Below, in pieces: positions 27,247 through 35,861 of a DNA stretch of 64,000 nucleotides. The notes under the pieces are model-generated. The model saw only the letters and a list, made by a program, of their open reading frames with translations. It was not told where the DNA came from and made no database searches. The DNA lies in contig NZ_CP029427.2 of NCBI RefSeq assembly GCF_002266465.3, positions 932,501-996,500 of the forward strand, read 5' to 3'. How positions within the stretch are numbered: position 1 is the stretch's first letter; the number at the start of each line of letters is the position of its first letter. The stretch is from Bradyrhizobium symbiodeficiens. GTDB taxonomy: Bacteria; Pseudomonadota; Alphaproteobacteria; Rhizobiales; Xanthobacteraceae. A program made the translations under genes and the position numbers.

Positions 27247-28615
27247 GATCTTCGCGCTTCGCGACCATCTCGGCGCGGAGCTGACCGGCCGTACGCTGTC
27301 CGATGCGCGGACCAGCGTGTCGCTGACAGATATCCTGTCGCAGACGGTCCTGGGCGGCCGCCTGCGCGAATTGTCCGGCCGCTCCGTGCTGCTCAAATTG
27401 TCCGATCAGCTGCGGTCGGGCCTTGCGATGATCGAGCTCGACGGCATCGCCCGTCGTATGCTGCTGTGCCCGCCCGATATCAATCCTGCGCATCTGGATG
27501 CATTGATCGCCGATGCCGGAATCGATGCCGTCGTGACCGACGAGCCTGATCGCTGGGCCGGCACAGGCGTCCCGCTCATCGTCACCCCGCGGTTGCCGCT
27601 CGAAGCCGCTGCGCCGGCCAAGACCGAACGCGCGACGGAATGGCTGATGCTCACCTCGGGCACCTCGGGCGTGCCGAAGATCGTCGGCCACACGCTGGAC
27701 GCACTGACGGGTGCGATCGTTGCCGAAGGCCCCGCACGGGGACCCGCGCCGGTCTGGGCGACCTTCTACGACATCCGCCGCTATGGCGGCCTGCAGATAT
27801 TCCTCCGCGCCGTCCTCTCCGGCGGCTCGATGGTGCTGTCGGACCCGCACGAAGCGCTCGGCGATCACGTCGCGCGGCTGAAGGCGTGCGGGGTCTCGCA
27901 CATCTCCGGCACCCCCTCGCACTGGCGCAAGCTCCTGATGAGCGGTTCGGCCGCGCAGTTCACACCTCGCTATGTCCGCCTCTCCGGCGAAATCGCCGAC
28001 CAGGCGGTGCTCGACGGGTTGAAGGCGGCATTCCCCAGTTCCTCCGTCGGTCATGCCTATGCCTCGACCGAAGCCGGTGTCGGTTTCGCCGTGAATGACG
28101 GGCTGGAAGGCTTTCCGGCCGACTATCTCGGCAATCGCAATGGCGTCGAGATGAAAGTGGTCGACGGTTCGCTCCGTATCCGTTCGACGCGTACCGCGCA
28201 CGCCTATGTCGGCCGCAATGCCGCCGCGCTCACCGATGGCGATGGATTTGTCGACAGCGGCGACATCGTCGAGCTGCGCGGCGAGCGCTACTATTTCGTG
28301 GGCCGCCGCGGCGGCATCATCAATATCGGCGGGCTGAAGGTCCACCCCGAAGAGATCGAGGCGGTCATCAACCGCCATGCCGACGTGCGGATGTCGCGGG
28401 CCAAATCGCGCAAGAGCCCGATCACCGGCGGCATCGTCGTCGCCGACGTGATCCTCGCTGAGGGCACCGATCCCGCCCGCGCGAAGGAGATTCGCGAGCA
28501 GATCCTCGATCAGTGCCGCGCGCAGCTCGCGTCTCACAAGGTGCCGGCGGTGATCCGCTTCGTCGATGCGCTCGACGTCACCCCGGCCGGAAAACTGGCG
28601 CGCACCGATGCATGA
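27233..28615 (+). CDS. ANL-superfamily acyl ligase, probable ACP-loading enzyme
   Basis: 460 aa from the ATG at 27233, which lies inside the acp 3' end; the frame is open further upstream only as overlap. It has the motif LMLTSGTSGVPKIV (TSGTSG phosphate loop), GHAYASTEAGVGF (adenylate motif), a GDIVELRGERYYFVGRRGGIINIGGLKV hinge, and LDVTPAGKLART with the catalytic lysine. The protein is about 50-100 residues shorter than CoA ligases. Coupling with the ACP suggests it adenylates an acid and transfers it to the ACP, which is inference. Confidence 0.82.
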   Translation: MSPREIFALRDHLGAELTGRTLSDARTSVSLTDILSQTVLGGRLRELSGRSVLLKLSDQLRSGLAMIELDGIARRMLLCPPDINPAHLDALIADAGIDAVVTDEPDRWAGTGVPLIVTPRLPLEAAAPAKTERATEWLMLTSGTSGVPKIVGHTLDALTGAIVAEGPARGPAPVWATFYDIRRYGGLQIFLRAVLSGGSMVLSDPHEALGDHVARLKACGVSHISGTPSHWRKLLMSGSAAQFTPRYVRLSGEIADQAVLDGLKAAFPSSSVGHAYASTEAGVGFAVNDGLEGFPADYLGNRNGVEMKVVDGSLRIRSTRTAHAYVGRNAAALTDGDGFVDSGDIVELRGERYYFVGRRGGIINIGGLKVHPEEIEAVINRHADVRMSRAKSRKSPITGGIVVADVILAEGTDPARAKEIREQILDQCRAQLASHKVPAVIRFVDALDVTPAGKLARTDA

Positions 28616-29333
28616 TAATGTTCTGGTCACCGGCGGCAGCCGCGGCATCGGTCTTGCGATCGGCAGACGCCTGGTCGGCGCCGGCTACAACGTGATCGCG
28701 GCGGCGCGACGAGAGAGCGACGAGCTCAAGGCGGCGATTGCCGAGTCGGGCGGGCGCCTGCATTTCCGCGCCTGCGATCTTGCCGTGATCGACGCCATTC
28801 CGGCGTTTGCAAAACTCGTGCGCGACGAATTCGGGCCGACCTACGGCCTCGTCAACAATGCCGGCCTCGGCACCGAAGGCCTGCTTGCCACCATGCACAA
28901 TTCCGAGATCGAGGCGCTGGTGCAGCTCAACGTGCTGTCGCCGATCATCCTCACCAAATATGTCGCGCGGCAGATGATGGCCGACGGCGCCGGCCGCATC
29001 ATCAACATCTCTTCGATCATCGCGACCACCGGCTACAACGGCTTGTCCGTCTATGGCGCGACCAAGGCGGCTGCCACCGGCTTCACCCGCTCGCTGGCGC
29101 GCGAGGTCGGCAAGCTCGGCATCACCGTGAACGCGATCGCGCCGGGCTTCATCGACACCGAGCTCACGCACAACCTGTCCGACGAGGCGCGCAAGCGCAT
29201 CGCCGGCCGCAGCGCGCTGCGCCGCCTGCCGGAAACGGACGACGTCGCGCGCATGGTGGAATATCTGCTCGGCGAGGGCGGTCGCAACGTCACCGGGACC
29301 GTGTTCACCATCGATGCGGGAAACACGGCGTAA
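28608..29333 (+). CDS. SDR oxidoreductase, FabG-like
   Basis: 241 aa from the ATG at 28608, overlapping the ligase stop by eight bases. It has NAD(P)-binding TGGSRGIG, VNNAGLG, catalytic YGATKAA, and APGFIDTELTHN, all as in 3-oxoacyl-ACP reductases. With the preceding ACP and ligase it would reduce (or oxidise) an acyl-ACP intermediate. No ketosynthase is in the window, so chain extension would have to come from elsewhere. Confidence 0.88.
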   Translation: MHDNVLVTGGSRGIGLAIGRRLVGAGYNVIAAARRESDELKAAIAESGGRLHFRACDLAVIDAIPAFAKLVRDEFGPTYGLVNNAGLGTEGLLATMHNSEIEALVQLNVLSPIILTKYVARQMMADGAGRIINISSIIATTGYNGLSVYGATKAAATGFTRSLAREVGKLGITVNAIAPGFIDTELTHNLSDEARKRIAGRSALRRLPETDDVARMVEYLLGEGGRNVTGTVFTIDAGNTA

Positions 29334-29459
29334 GCGGAACTCCGCCGCCACAATTGAATTGATCCGGCACAATGACATTCAGCCGGATTTGGTCATAAGA
29401 TGCCCCGCAATCGATTGGGTTACGTCAATCGATCTGCCCTAATCGACAGGGAGCAGTCC

Positions 29460-29669
29460 ATGACCATGCCCAACGTAACCGCTTCAGGTCAGGGCCGGAC
29501 GGAGCAATCGCGCGGCAAGCCGGACGACGTCCGTTGCCCGCCGATGGCGCATCAGAATTCCGGTGACCACGGCCACGAGATGTATCCGCAGCAATTCGTA
29601 CGTCTGGTCGGCTGCCACGATGCGTCTCTCGATAGCTTGCGCAAGCGCCAGGACGAGAAGCTGCACTAG
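29460..29669 (+). CDS. Small hypothetical protein
   Basis: 69 aa from the ATG at 29460 with GGGAG ten bases upstream; a longer frame from 29400 is less likely. It is hydrophilic, with several His and Asp residues in the middle (SGDHGHEMYPQQFVRLVGC) and no signal or membrane segment. It is convergent with the RHH-like gene seven bases away. I know no family, and the opposite strand is also open here, so coding status is uncertain. Confidence 0.4.
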   Translation: MTMPNVTASGQGRTEQSRGKPDDVRCPPMAHQNSGDHGHEMYPQQFVRLVGCHDASLDSLRKRQDEKLH

Positions 29670-29675
29670 CTATCC

Positions 29676-30074
29676 TCACGTCCGGTGCTTCGGCGGGTCC
29701 TTCGGCAGGTCGATCCGCTCGTGTGAAAATTCCGGCGGCCCTTCGGTAAGGCGGCGGATGCGGCGTTCGCGTTCGTCGGCCGGCAATGCCGGATCGAGCA
29801 GCGCCTCGATCTCGTGGACTGCGATCTCTTCGATCCTGGTGGCGTCCGATGCGATCGGATGCTCCGACGTGAGGACCGGGGTTGCGATCTGCAGGCCCAG
29901 CTCGATCAGCTTGCAGATTGCGTCTGCGCGGGTCAGGCGATGAGCTTCCGCCCAGGCATCGACGGCTTCCGTCAGCCGTTCGGGCATCTTCACCGCGCTG
30001 ATCGGGTCGACGCCCGTGCGCCGGCGGACCGGAGAGGCGGAGTCCTTGTTGCCGAAGTCGGACACCTCGATCAT
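29676..30074 (-). CDS. Ribbon-helix-helix-like small protein
   Basis: 132 aa from the ATG at 30074 (MIEVSDFGNKDSASPVRRRT). The segment PISAVKMPERLTEAVDAWAEAHRLTRADAICKLIELGL looks like a CopG/Arc ribbon-helix-helix (strand, then two amphipathic helices), which would bind DNA as a dimer. The C-terminal half is acidic and unassigned. It stands alone, without a toxin-like partner next to it. The longer reading from 30293 has no ribosome site and poor composition. Confidence 0.6.
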   Translation of the reverse strand: MIEVSDFGNKDSASPVRRRTGVDPISAVKMPERLTEAVDAWAEAHRLTRADAICKLIELGLQIATPVLTSEHPIASDATRIEEIAVHEIEALLDPALPADERERRIRRLTEGPPEFSHERIDLPKDPPKHRT

Positions 30075-30298
30075 CCCATGCAACCATTGGAGTTGAGGAC
30101 GATAGCCGCTCTTCCCGGCAGGTCGCTTGATGCCGATCAATGACACGCTGCGGCATTGCAACGCGGCCGCATCCTGTTGTTGCCGTATCTTGTTGTCCTG
30201 GCCCGTTTCGGCCAATGATCGCAAAGAGCCCCCGGCCGGCGAACCCGGATCGATCCCGCTACGTATTTGTTTCGCATTCCAACCATACGGCATCCCCG

Positions 30299-31450
30299 AT
30301 GACCTCAGGCGACTCCTTCTATGGCGGCATTCCGGTCTTCCGGGGCTTCACCAGCCTGATGGACCCCGCGCTCTATGCGCCGCTGCCGGACGACTGGAGC
30401 ATCGGCGTTGCCGACATCGTCGATTCCACCAAGGCGATCGCGGCGGAGCGCTACAAGGCGGTGAACATGGCCGGCGCTGCCGTGATTGCGGCGGTGACGA
30501 ACGCATTGGAGGGCCGCGAATTCCCCTTCGTGTTTGGCGGCGACGGCGCCAGCTTTGCGGTTGCGCCCTCCGACCTTGATGCTGCGCGCGACGCGCTGGC
30601 GGCAACCGCGACCTGGGTGCGGGAAGATCTCGATCTGACGATGCGCGTCGCGCTGGTGCCGGTCAGCGCCATCCGCGCGCAGGGCCTCGACGTGCGGGTC
30701 GCGCGCTTCGGGCCGTCCGCGAACCTGTCCTATGCGATGTTCTCGGGCGGCGGGCTCGCCTTCGCCGATGCCGCGATGAAACGCGGCGAGTTTGCCGTGC
30801 CGGAAGCCCCGGCGGGCACGCAGCCCGATCTCTCGGGCCTGTCCTGCCGCTTCGAAGTGATGCCGGCCTCGCGGGGGCTGATCCTGTCAGTACTGGTGAT
30901 GCCGGCGCGTGGCGCCGACCCGCATGCCTTCCGCAAGGTGATCGAGGACATCGTTCACCTCGTCGAACGCAGCCCGGACGGCGCCCGTCCGGTGCCGGCG
31001 CAAGGGCCGCCGCTGAAATGGCCGCCGCAGGGGGTGGAATACGAAGCCCGCACCAGGCGCGGTGGTCCGCTGCTCGCGCGCCGCGCCAGCGTGCTGGCCT
31101 ACAACTTGTTCATCTATCTGGTCATGCGCTTCGACCTCGAGGTCGGCGGCTTCGTGCCGAAGGTCTACAAGCGGCAGGTGGTCGAGAACTCCGACTTCAG
31201 GAAATATGACGACGGTCTGCGTATGATCCTCGATTGTACGCCGGAGCTCGAGCGCGCCCTCAGCGGTCGTCTGGCGGCGGCCGCACGCGAGGGTATCGTG
31301 CGCTACGGTCTTCATCAGCAGGACGCCGCCATGATGACCTGCTTCACCCCGTCGGTGCTGCGCAGCGATCACGTGCACTTCATCGACGGTGCACGAGGCG
31401 GCTACGCTTCGGCGGCGACGGCGCTGAAGGCGATGACGGTCGCGAGTTAG
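30299..31450 (+). CDS. DUF3095 domain protein
   Basis: 383 aa from the ATG at 30299 (MTSGDSFYGGIPVFRGFTSL). The N-terminal half has a pattern recalling class III nucleotidyl cyclases: VADIVDSTKAIAAERYKAVN, then FVFGGDGASFAV, where the two aspartates could bind metal. The rest follows the DUF3095 family. It has no membrane segment. Cyclase activity is only a suggestion from the DxxxSTK and GGDGA motifs. The 3' end abuts a degraded gene remnant on the other strand. Confidence 0.78.
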   Translation: MTSGDSFYGGIPVFRGFTSLMDPALYAPLPDDWSIGVADIVDSTKAIAAERYKAVNMAGAAVIAAVTNALEGREFPFVFGGDGASFAVAPSDLDAARDALAATATWVREDLDLTMRVALVPVSAIRAQGLDVRVARFGPSANLSYAMFSGGGLAFADAAMKRGEFAVPEAPAGTQPDLSGLSCRFEVMPASRGLILSVLVMPARGADPHAFRKVIEDIVHLVERSPDGARPVPAQGPPLKWPPQGVEYEARTRRGGPLLARRASVLAYNLFIYLVMRFDLEVGGFVPKVYKRQVVENSDFRKYDDGLRMILDCTPELERALSGRLAAAAREGIVRYGLHQQDAAMMTCFTPSVLRSDHVHFIDGARGGYASAATALKAMTVAS

Positions 31451-31603
31451 CGCCCCGCGCGCGTCCAGGTCTCGCCGCCGCAGAGCGCGCCAACGCAGCC
31501 TTCGACCCGCAGCGACTCCGCTCCCGTCACGGGTGACGCTGCTGGCATAGGTCCTGCCATCGTCGGCATTGTAGATCTGGCCCGCCCATTTGTTCGGTTG
31601 CCT
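31447..31603 (-). pseudogene. DUF2147 remnant with frameshift
   Basis: On the minus strand, directly after the MATE stop, the sequence reads NKWAGQIYNADDGRTYASSV in one frame. Past a one-base shift near 31515-31535 it reads ESLRVEGCVGALCGGETWTR to a TAA. Together this is the C-terminal part of a DUF2147 domain, an exported-protein family. The N-terminal half and signal peptide are missing. Its stop overlaps the end of the DUF3095 gene. Confidence 0.7.
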
Positions 31604-31615
31604 ACTTGCCTGCGC

Positions 31616-33007
31616 TCATTTGCCCCAGCGCGCGAAGGCGACCGAGGCTGCGGTCGACAGGCCGAACACGACCATGGCGCCGCCGACCAATGCGAACAAC
31701 GTCCAGGCCGGCGCCTGCGCCATCATCAGGCCGATGCCGCCGATCGCGACGATCAGAAGCCGCGCGGTGGAAGCGAGCACGGGGCCGCCGACGCGCGCGG
31801 CGCCTTGCGAGGAGAAGTAGAGCGACACGCCGATGCCGAAGAACACGAAGGCCGGGCCGGCCCAGTGGAAATAGCTGTGCGCGGCGGCGGTGACGCCGGG
31901 ATCCTGCGTGAAGAGCGCAACCCACAGCGAGGGATCGAGCGCGATGACGAGCCCGATCAGACCAACCGTGAGTCCTGAGGCCGCGGCCGCCGTCCAGGCG
32001 ACACGGCGCGCCCGCTTCACATGTCCGGCGCCCATGGCCATGCCGACCATCGGCACCGAGGCGATGCCGATGGCGAAGGTGATCGGAATCAGCAGGAATT
32101 CCAGCCGCGAGCCGATGCCGTAGCCGGCCAGCATCTCGGTGCCGAACGTGGCCAGGATCTTGGTAAAGATCAAAATGGTGAGCACGGTCTGGAGCGGCGA
32201 CAGGCAGGCCACCGCACCAACCTTGAGGATGTCCAGGAACATCGCGCGCTCGAAATGAAACGCGCGCAAGTTTAGCGGCAGCCGGCTGCGGCCGGACGCG
32301 AGATACCAGAGAAAGAAGATCGCGGCGCAGGTGAACGCGATCAACTGGCCGCTGGCGACGCCCGGCATGCCGAAGGCCTTCACGCCGAACAGGCCGAGCC
32401 CCAAGGTGCCGCCGAGCGCGATCTGCAGCACGCTGGCCCCGATCAGTGTCATCGAGGGCAGGCGCATGTCGCCGGTGCCGCGGATCACCGAGGCCAGCGT
32501 GTTGACGAGCCAGATCGCGACCGCGCCGGAGAACAGCACCTGCGAATAGCCGCTGGCCTCCTCGAGCACGCGATCGCGTCCGCCGAGCAGCGTGAAGAAC
32601 GAGCGGCCAAAGGCGAGCATCATCACCGTGAAGAACAGCCCGCCGCAGAGGCCGATGATGGCGGCATGCAGCGCCAGCGTCGCGGCGCGGTCGCGATCCC
32701 CGGCGCCGAGCGCGCGGCTGATCGCGGACGAGACGCCGCCGCCCATCGCGCCCGCGCTCATCATCTGGGTCAGCATCGCGAACGGAAACACCAGCGCGAT
32801 CGCGGCGAGCGGTATGGTGCCGAGCCGGCCGATATAGGAGGTCTCGGCGATCGCAACCAGCGTGCTGCCGACCATCGCGATCATGTTGGGGATCGCGAGC
32901 CGCAGCAGCGTCGGCAGGATCGGCGCGCTCAGCAGACTGGCGATCGGGGAGGCGACCGGCGCAAGCGGCGGGACGGCGTCTACGGGGGCGTCGATCGTCA
33001 TGTTCAC
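31616..33007 (-). CDS. MATE family efflux transporter
   Basis: 463 aa with about 12 hydrophobic membrane segments in two six-helix halves, as expected of MATE/NorM-type cation- or proton-coupled multidrug exporters of the inner membrane. Family features include ALGAGDRDRAATLALHAAI in the first half and GAGHVKRARRVAWTAAAASG in the second. A GNAT gene precedes it by 75 bp. The exported substrate is unknown. Confidence 0.9.
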   Translation of the reverse strand: MNMTIDAPVDAVPPLAPVASPIASLLSAPILPTLLRLAIPNMIAMVGSTLVAIAETSYIGRLGTIPLAAIALVFPFAMLTQMMSAGAMGGGVSSAISRALGAGDRDRAATLALHAAIIGLCGGLFFTVMMLAFGRSFFTLLGGRDRVLEEASGYSQVLFSGAVAIWLVNTLASVIRGTGDMRLPSMTLIGASVLQIALGGTLGLGLFGVKAFGMPGVASGQLIAFTCAAIFFLWYLASGRSRLPLNLRAFHFERAMFLDILKVGAVACLSPLQTVLTILIFTKILATFGTEMLAGYGIGSRLEFLLIPITFAIGIASVPMVGMAMGAGHVKRARRVAWTAAAASGLTVGLIGLVIALDPSLWVALFTQDPGVTAAAHSYFHWAGPAFVFFGIGVSLYFSSQGAARVGGPVLASTARLLIVAIGGIGLMMAQAPAWTLFALVGGAMVVFGLSTAASVAFARWGK

Positions 33008-33082
33008 CGGGCGGAATATTGGATGATGATCGACATATTATAGGTCGCGAGGCGGCCGGCGCAGCCCTCGCTCACGCAGGGC

Positions 33083-33610
33083 TCACCATGGCAGGCCGCA
33101 TAGGTCGATGGTGCCCAGCGTCGGCGCGCGGACAATGTTGAAGACGTAGGGCGCCATGGCGGTGAAACGGATCCGCCCCTCCGGCTGTTCGCAATGGACC
33201 TCGCCCTTGAAGGGCAGCCAGCTCCGGGTCTCGTAGAACGAGAAATTGTGCGGTTCGCAAAACAGCAGCGCGAAGCGGACGGCCTCGTTGGCGCGCATGG
33301 TATGAACCGCCGCATCGATCGCCACGGTCGCATAGCCGCGGCCGCGCTGATCCTCGCGGGTGCAGACCCCTCCGATGCCGCCGATATGGACCTTCTGCCC
33401 ATTCCAGGTGACGGTGCGGAAATAGATGCCGACATGACAGACGAGGCCGTCCTCGGGCGTCTCGATCAGCACACGCAAATCGGCATTGGCCCATTTGACA
33501 TGGGCCCAGGGCTTGTCCGCAACCTGTTGCGGGCCCCAGACCGCCTGATGCAGCGGCTCCGCGATTCGCCACGAGGCGTCACCGTTCAAAATGTCGATCT
33601 CGATGCTCAT
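33083..33610 (-). CDS. GNAT family N-acetyltransferase
   Basis: 175 aa. The acetyl-CoA-binding motif A is visible as VCTREDQRGRGYATVAIDAA (about residues 85-105; RGRGY is the Q/RxxGxG/A loop). The downstream LLFCEPHNFSFYETRSW helps form the acceptor site. A cytosolic acetyltransferase whose acceptor cannot be told. It precedes the MATE gene in the same direction, so a resistance or export pair is possible. Confidence 0.85.
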   Translation of the reverse strand: MSIEIDILNGDASWRIAEPLHQAVWGPQQVADKPWAHVKWANADLRVLIETPEDGLVCHVGIYFRTVTWNGQKVHIGGIGGVCTREDQRGRGYATVAIDAAVHTMRANEAVRFALLFCEPHNFSFYETRSWLPFKGEVHCEQPEGRIRFTAMAPYVFNIVRAPTLGTIDLCGLPW

Positions 33611-33794
33611 GGCTCTGTCTCTCGCAACGCGGCTGCGCGGTCCATTCGTTCTGTCATAACCGCTTCAAAGGCAATGAGATTTTGCGGTGGCTGACCGGCC
33701 CCGGGTTGATCGTCGCTCTGTGCGGCGAAGTTGTGCAATCCGGCCCAGCCGTCCCATCGCGCCTTTTCGCAAATTGGCGGTATTTAACGGCGCC

Positions 33795-33819
33795 GGAACC
33801 TTCTATAAGACTCCCCGTT
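33795..33819 (+). promoter_or_regulatory. EcfG-dependent promoter of sodB
   Basis: An exact match to the EcfG consensus: GGAAC at 33795-33799, a 16-bp spacer, CGTT at 33816-33819. It ends 34 bp before the sodB start. The cognate sigma factor is encoded in the same window. Confidence 0.78.
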
Positions 33820-33853
33820 AAGCCAGTTCCCCATCAGTCGCGGACAACATCCC

Positions 33854-34450
33854 ATGACCTTCACGCTGCCCCCCCTCCCTTACGCCTATGACGCCCTCGG
33901 CCAGTTCATGTCGAAGGAGACGCTGGAATTCCACCACGACAAGCATCATCAGGCCTACGTCACCAACGGCAACAACGCGCTCAAGGGCACCGAATGGGAA
34001 GGCAAGTCCCTTGAGGAGATCGTCAAGGGCTCGTTCGGCAAGAACCCCGCGGTGTTCAACAATGCCGGCCAGCACTACAACCACATCCACTTCTGGAGCT
34101 GGATGAAGCCCAATGGCGGCGGCACCAAGCTGCCGGGCAAGATCGAGAAGAAAATCAACGAGGACCTCGGCGGCTTCGAGAAGTTCAAGACCGACTTCCA
34201 GGCGGCCGGCGTCGGCCAGTTCGGCTCCGGCTGGTGCTGGCTCCAGGTCAAGAACGGCAAGCTCGAGATCTCCAAGACCCCGAACGGCGAGAATCCGCTG
34301 GTGCACGGCGCAACCCCGATCCTCGGCTGCGACGTCTGGGAGCACTCCTACTACATCGACTACCGCAACCGCCGCCCCGATTATCTCAAGGCGTTCGTCG
34401 AGAACCTCGTGAACTGGGAATACGTCGAGTCCCTCTACGAGAAGGCGTAA
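33854..34450 (+). CDS. sodB: Superoxide dismutase, Fe/Mn type
   Basis: 198 aa. The four metal ligands are in place: His in LEFHHDKHHQAYV, His in NNAGQHYNHIHFW, and Asp and His in CDVWEHSYYIDYRNRR. It dismutates superoxide in the cytosol and has no signal peptide. The AGQHYNHIHFW context leans to the iron type. Monocistronic: an EcfG-type promoter precedes it and a strong hairpin follows. Confidence 0.95.
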   Translation: MTFTLPPLPYAYDALGQFMSKETLEFHHDKHHQAYVTNGNNALKGTEWEGKSLEEIVKGSFGKNPAVFNNAGQHYNHIHFWSWMKPNGGGTKLPGKIEKKINEDLGGFEKFKTDFQAAGVGQFGSGWCWLQVKNGKLEISKTPNGENPLVHGATPILGCDVWEHSYYIDYRNRRPDYLKAFVENLVNWEYVESLYEKA

Positions 34451-34453
34451 GCC

Positions 34454-34552
34454 TCATTCCGGGGCGCGCGACGCGCGAGCCCGGAATCCATCGGGCGTCA
34501 GCCCGAGCGGATACATGGATTCCGGGGTTCGGCTTCGCCGCCCCGGAATGAC
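34454..34552. repeat. Palindromic intergenic repeat, family B copy 2
   Basis: The arms CATTCCGGGGCG and CGCCCCGGAATG are inverted copies, with CCGGAATCCAT / ATGGATTCCGG pairing inside. It begins immediately after the sodB stop and abuts the terminator hairpin. Confidence 0.85.
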
Positions 34553-34584
34553 AAAAGGGCGGTCGCATGCGCGGCCGCCCTTTT
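34553..34584. terminator. Intrinsic terminator after sodB
   Basis: AAAAGGGCGG...CCGCCCTTTT forms a roughly 10-bp stem with a GC-rich loop and an A run on one side and a T run on the other, so it can terminate in both directions. Confidence 0.8.
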
Positions 34585-34708
34585 GCTGTGCGGAATTGAT
34601 TGAACGAGTCCTGCACAGTACGCGCATCAGCCTGTGATGGTACCGTTTGCATCGAACGGATGCCGCCCTTAATCAGGACGGGCATCACCCTCGAGCCGCT
34701 CACACCCA

Positions 34709-35320
34709 TTGCCAGAACCTTTCGCGAAGAACCCGGCGCCTGCCGAGGACGCGGAGTCCGAGCCGCGTCCGGGGCGGATCCGCAAGCCAATCGGCTGGTC
34801 GACCATCATCATCGCAGCGCTGGTCGCAGTGAGTGCGGCGATGGTCTGGCGGCGTGACGGCACCGACGGCGTTCTCGACATTCTCACTCACGATCTCTCG
34901 CTGTTCTCAGGCATCCTGCCGCGCGTGCTCGCCGGTTGCCTGCTTGGCGCGTTCATCTCGGAGATCCTGCCGCACGAAAAAGTCTCGCGCTCGCTCGGGC
35001 CGAAATCCGGCCTGAAGGGGCTTTTGATCGGCACCGCCTTTGGTGCGATCCTGCCCGGCGGGCCCTTCACCGCTTATCCCGTGGCGAGCGCGCTGCTCGC
35101 GGTCGGCGCCGATTTCGGCGCCACCATCGCCATGGTCGTGAGCTGGACCCTGATCGGCTATGGTCGGGCGGTGGCCTGGGAAATCCCGATCATGGGCACA
35201 GATTTCACGCTGTGGCGGATTCTGATCTCGCTGCCGCTGCCGGTCCTCGCCGGGGCCCTCGGCCGCTTCGTCTATGTCCGGCTGTATCCGCAGCCCCAGA
35301 CCAAGGACGACGAGACTTGA
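34709..35320 (+). CDS. Half-size permease (DUF318/ArsP-like), N-terminal partner
   Basis: 203 aa from a TTG start; no better start exists before the first membrane segment. It has about five hydrophobic segments, a conserved GTAFGAILPGGPFTAYP motif and a WEIPIMG motif. Full-length permeases of this family contain two such halves. The next gene encodes the other half with the matching motifs, and the stop here overlaps its start (TTGA). The pair sits just before the Zur box. Substrate unknown: metal or oxyanion transport is a guess from family and position. Confidence 0.75.
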   Translation: MPEPFAKNPAPAEDAESEPRPGRIRKPIGWSTIIIAALVAVSAAMVWRRDGTDGVLDILTHDLSLFSGILPRVLAGCLLGAFISEILPHEKVSRSLGPKSGLKGLLIGTAFGAILPGGPFTAYPVASALLAVGADFGATIAMVVSWTLIGYGRAVAWEIPIMGTDFTLWRILISLPLPVLAGALGRFVYVRLYPQPQTKDDET

Positions 35321-35817
35321 GCGCCGCGCTTTTCATCGACATCCTGCTGTGGGGCTCGGTGTTCGGCGTCGGCCTGATCGCCTTTCGCCGCGGCCCTCCG
35401 GTGTTCAAGGCCTCGCTGCGCGAAGGCTCGATGGATTTCATCAACATCGTGCCACGCATCGCGTTAGGGGTGATCGGCTCCGGCTACATCGCCGCCATCA
35501 TCCCGCAGGAGGTGATCACCGGCTGGCTCGGGCCGGACAGCGGCTGGCTCGGCGTTGCGACCGCCGTGGTCGCCGGCGCGGCCACGCCCGGCGGGCCCGT
35601 GATCGGCTTCTCCATCGGCACCGTGGCGCTGAAGTCGGGCGGCGGGGTGCCGCAGGTGGTGGCCTATGTCGTCGCCTGGGCCCTGTTTGCCTTCCAGCGG
35701 GTGATCTTGTGGGAAATCCCGTTCATGCCGGCCCGTTTCGTCTGGTTCCGCTGTGCGGTGTCGGTGCCATTTCCGTTCGTGGCAGCCGCCATCGCGATGG
35801 TGATCGGCAAGCCCTGA
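35317..35817 (+). CDS. Half-size permease (DUF318/ArsP-like), C-terminal partner
   Basis: 166 aa from a TTG that overlaps the previous stop codon. It contains about four membrane segments and repeats the signature seen in its neighbour: VAGAATPGGPVIGFS and ILWEIPFMPARFVWF. Because both halves carry PGGP and WEIP motifs at equivalent positions, they look like the two repeats of one transporter encoded as separate subunits. A simple frameshift is less likely, since the junction has its own coupled start. Confidence 0.75.
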   Translation: MSAALFIDILLWGSVFGVGLIAFRRGPPVFKASLREGSMDFINIVPRIALGVIGSGYIAAIIPQEVITGWLGPDSGWLGVATAVVAGAATPGGPVIGFSIGTVALKSGGGVPQVVAYVVAWALFAFQRVILWEIPFMPARFVWFRCAVSVPFPFVAAAIAMVIGKP

Positions 35818-35835
35818 GCCCGGCGTGGACAGGGG

Positions 35836-35856
35836 TAATGTTATAATATAACGTCT
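35836..35856. promoter_or_regulatory. Zur box of the zinc-uptake operon
   Basis: GTTATA-A-TATAAC (35840-35852) is a perfect palindrome around a central A, flanked by AAT on the left. It matches the core of the Zur consensus GTTATANTATAAC. It lies 10 bp before the His-rich gene, so Zn-loaded Zur should repress the operon. Confidence 0.88.
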
Positions 35857-35861
35857 TTAGC

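Noticed and set aside
31448..31615. Gap after the DUF3095 gene as an empty intergenic region
   Set aside because: It contains a frameshifted DUF2147 fragment on the minus strand.
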